Shown: piece after piece, positions 62,933 to 64,000 of the stretch
Numbering within the stretch: position 1 is the first letter of the stretch
Layout: every line of letters starts with the position of its first letter
NCBI RefSeq assembly: GCF_004803475.1
Contig: NZ_SRKY01000001.1
Coordinates: 1,054,001 to 1,118,000 of the forward strand
Length of the DNA stretch: 64,000 nucleotides
Reading direction: 5' to 3'
Source of the DNA: Aliishimia ponticola
Lineage (GTDB): Bacteria > Pseudomonadota > Alphaproteobacteria > Rhodobacterales > Rhodobacteraceae
Notes under the pieces: generated by a model
What the model was told of the DNA's origin: nothing
The model's input: only the letters and a program-made list of their open reading frames with translations
The model's database searches: none
Program-made: the position numbers and the translations under genes

Positions 62933-64000
62933 TACTCCGCTCCTCCGCTGAGCGTCATCCAAGTAATCAGAAGCGCCATGCCGATCACCATCGCGAAGGC
63001 ATAGGTAAAGATGTAGCCGTTCTGCGCCCGGCCCGCGAGGCGGGTGAAGAACGGAATGATGCCCATGGACACCCCATTGATCGTCCCGTCAATCGTGGCG
63101 CTGTCGCCGTTCTTCCAGAGGAAGCGGCCAATGGCTAAGGCTGGCTTGACGAAGATCACGTCGTAAATCTCGTCGAAATACCATTTGTTCTTGAGGAACA
63201 GGTACAGCGGGCGCTGGTTTTCGGCCAAGCGACCGGGCAGCGACGGGTTCACGATATAGAAGAGATAGGCAAGACCCAGCCCCAGCAGCATCGCGATGAA
63301 GGGCGAGGTTTTCACCCATTTCGGTGCCGCATGGGCGTCGTCCAATACGTGGTTGTCCGGCGCGAAATACAGCGCGCCCTCGCCCGGTTGGCCGGTGAAC
63401 GCATAGTGATGATCGCCGCCATGGGCCATTTCCTCATCGCCGTGATGCGCCTCTGCCGTGCCGTCGGCCTCATGCGCGGCATGGGTATCCGCGTCATGAT
63501 CCGCGCCATGGGCGTCGTCGTGACCATCGGCCTTCGCGTCGTCATGCGCACCGGCCTCTGCAACCGGGATGCCGTAGAACTTGCCGACCTGATCCGCGTG
63601 CCCGAAGAAGCTGTTGTACCAGATCATCCCCGCCAGAACCGAGCCAAGCGCCAGAACGCCCAGCGGGATCAGCATGACCATCGGGCTTTCATGGGCGTGC
63701 TCATGAGTGTGCTTGTCGCCACGTGCCTCGCCGAAGAATGTCAGGAAGATCAGCCGCCAGCTATAGAAGCTGGTCATCGCCGCGGCGATCACCAGGGACC
63801 AGAAGCCGAAAAGCGAACCGCCTGCATAGGCGCTTTCGATGATCGCATCCTTGGACAGGAACCCGGCGAAACCGATTGTGGTCAGCGGAATTCCGACCCC
63901 GGTGATGGCCAGCGTGCCGATCATCATCGCCCAATAGGTATAGGGGATCTTCTTGCGCAGGCCGCCATAGTTCATCATGTCCTGCTCGTGATGCATCGCA
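62932..64000 (-). CDS. nuoL: NADH-quinone oxidoreductase subunit L (start outside window)
   Basis: C-terminal 356 residues of the largest complex I antiporter subunit; the start is beyond the right edge. Recognisable from [25 protein letters not shown] split and the downstream helices, then the long lateral helix region near [18 protein letters not shown] and terminal helix [16 protein letters not shown]. Residues encoded about 63370-63570 form a His/Asp-rich insert ([18 protein letters not shown]) between two membrane segments, unlike the E. coli protein. Confidence 0.93.
   Translation of the reverse strand, partial: AMHHEQDMMNYGGLRKKIPYTYWAMMIGTLAITGVGIPLTTIGFAGFLSKDAIIESAYAGGSLFGFWSLVIAAAMTSFYSWRLIFLTFFGEARGDKHTHEHAHESPMVMLIPLGVLALGSVLAGMIWYNSFFGHADQVGKFYGIPVAEAGAHDDAKADGHDDAHGADHDADTHAAHEADGTAEAHHGDEEMAHGGDHHYAFTGQPGEGALYFAPDNHVLDDAHAAPKWVKTSPFIAMLLGLGLAYLFYIVNPSLPGRLAENQRPLYLFLKNKWYFDEIYDVIFVKPALAIGRFLWKNGDSATIDGTINGVSMGIIPFFTRLAGRAQNGYIFTYAFAMVIGMALLITWMTLSGGAE

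Noticed and set aside
59507-63004. Long plus-strand frames opposite nuoN and nuoM
   Set aside because: Extremely His/Gln/Arg-rich antisense translations of membrane protein genes.
1-64000. tRNA, rRNA, CRISPR, transposon or prophage genes
   Set aside because: Intergenic gaps are short and contain no cloverleaf, repeat-spacer array, transposase or integrase.

Overview
The window looks like chromosome from a marine-type alphaproteobacterium of the Rhodobacterales (Roseobacter-like). This is inferred from gene content, not from a search. The pointers are a C4-pathway 5-aminolevulinate synthase, a nuoLMN-birA-coaX-rnj block, a VPLPA-CTERM surface protein, a Hint-domain protein of the roseobacter type, a release factor 2 gene with no programmed frameshift, GC-rich codons, and FNR- and Irr-like sites. 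I see no tRNA, rRNA, CRISPR array, insertion sequence or prophage. About 52 protein genes are packed tightly, and most are core metabolism.

Layout. 1-1.8 kb: a NarL-type two-component pair cut by the left edge. 1.8-4.7 kb: the branched-chain amino acid operon ilvI-ilvH, preceded by a promoter, a 15-codon leader peptide rich in Leu/Val/Ile and a terminator, so it is probably controlled by attenuation. 4.7-9.9 kb: an unknown protein, an XRE regulator, a Rieske oxygenase with a small partner, a DUF2189 membrane protein and an amidase. 10-16 kb: a DegT-type aminotransferase, phosphoglycolate phosphatase, then glmU-glmS-alkD (UDP-GlcNAc supply for the envelope). 16-22.4 kb: a complete RND efflux pump (adaptor, pump, outer-membrane channel) divergent from its likely TetR repressor. 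22.4-24.9 kb: DUF1499 protein, a lipoprotein and moaA.

24.9-33.9 kb, minus strand: M20 amidohydrolase, FAD oxidoreductase, prfB, penicillin-binding protein 1A, an AmiC-type amidase and an aminotransferase. 34-36 kb: an M48 protease with TPR repeats, translationally coupled to a DsbA-like oxidoreductase. 36-41.4 kb, minus strand: a sensor kinase, ispG, rodZ and hemA, with a nested palindrome resembling an Irr box upstream of hemA. 41.5-47.7 kb: M20 peptidase, YHS protein, DMT transporter, a fluoroacetate-dehalogenase-like hydrolase, an orphan ABC ATPase and an SDR protein lacking the usual Tyr/Lys. 47.7-55 kb: Hint protein, tandem universal stress protein behind an FNR-type box, a lipoprotein, prfC, the VPLPA-CTERM protein, an IalB-like protein and a glycosyltransferase. 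55-64 kb: an RhlE helicase converging on rnj-coaX-birA-nuoN-nuoM-nuoL; nuoL runs off the right edge.

The least expected findings are non-coding: the ilv leader; a two-hairpin element present twice (4058-4104, and in reverse at 42981-43026) whose stems differ by compensatory changes; and a second element with an identical 18-base arm at 28755 and 45646. No wholly new multi-gene system could be supported.
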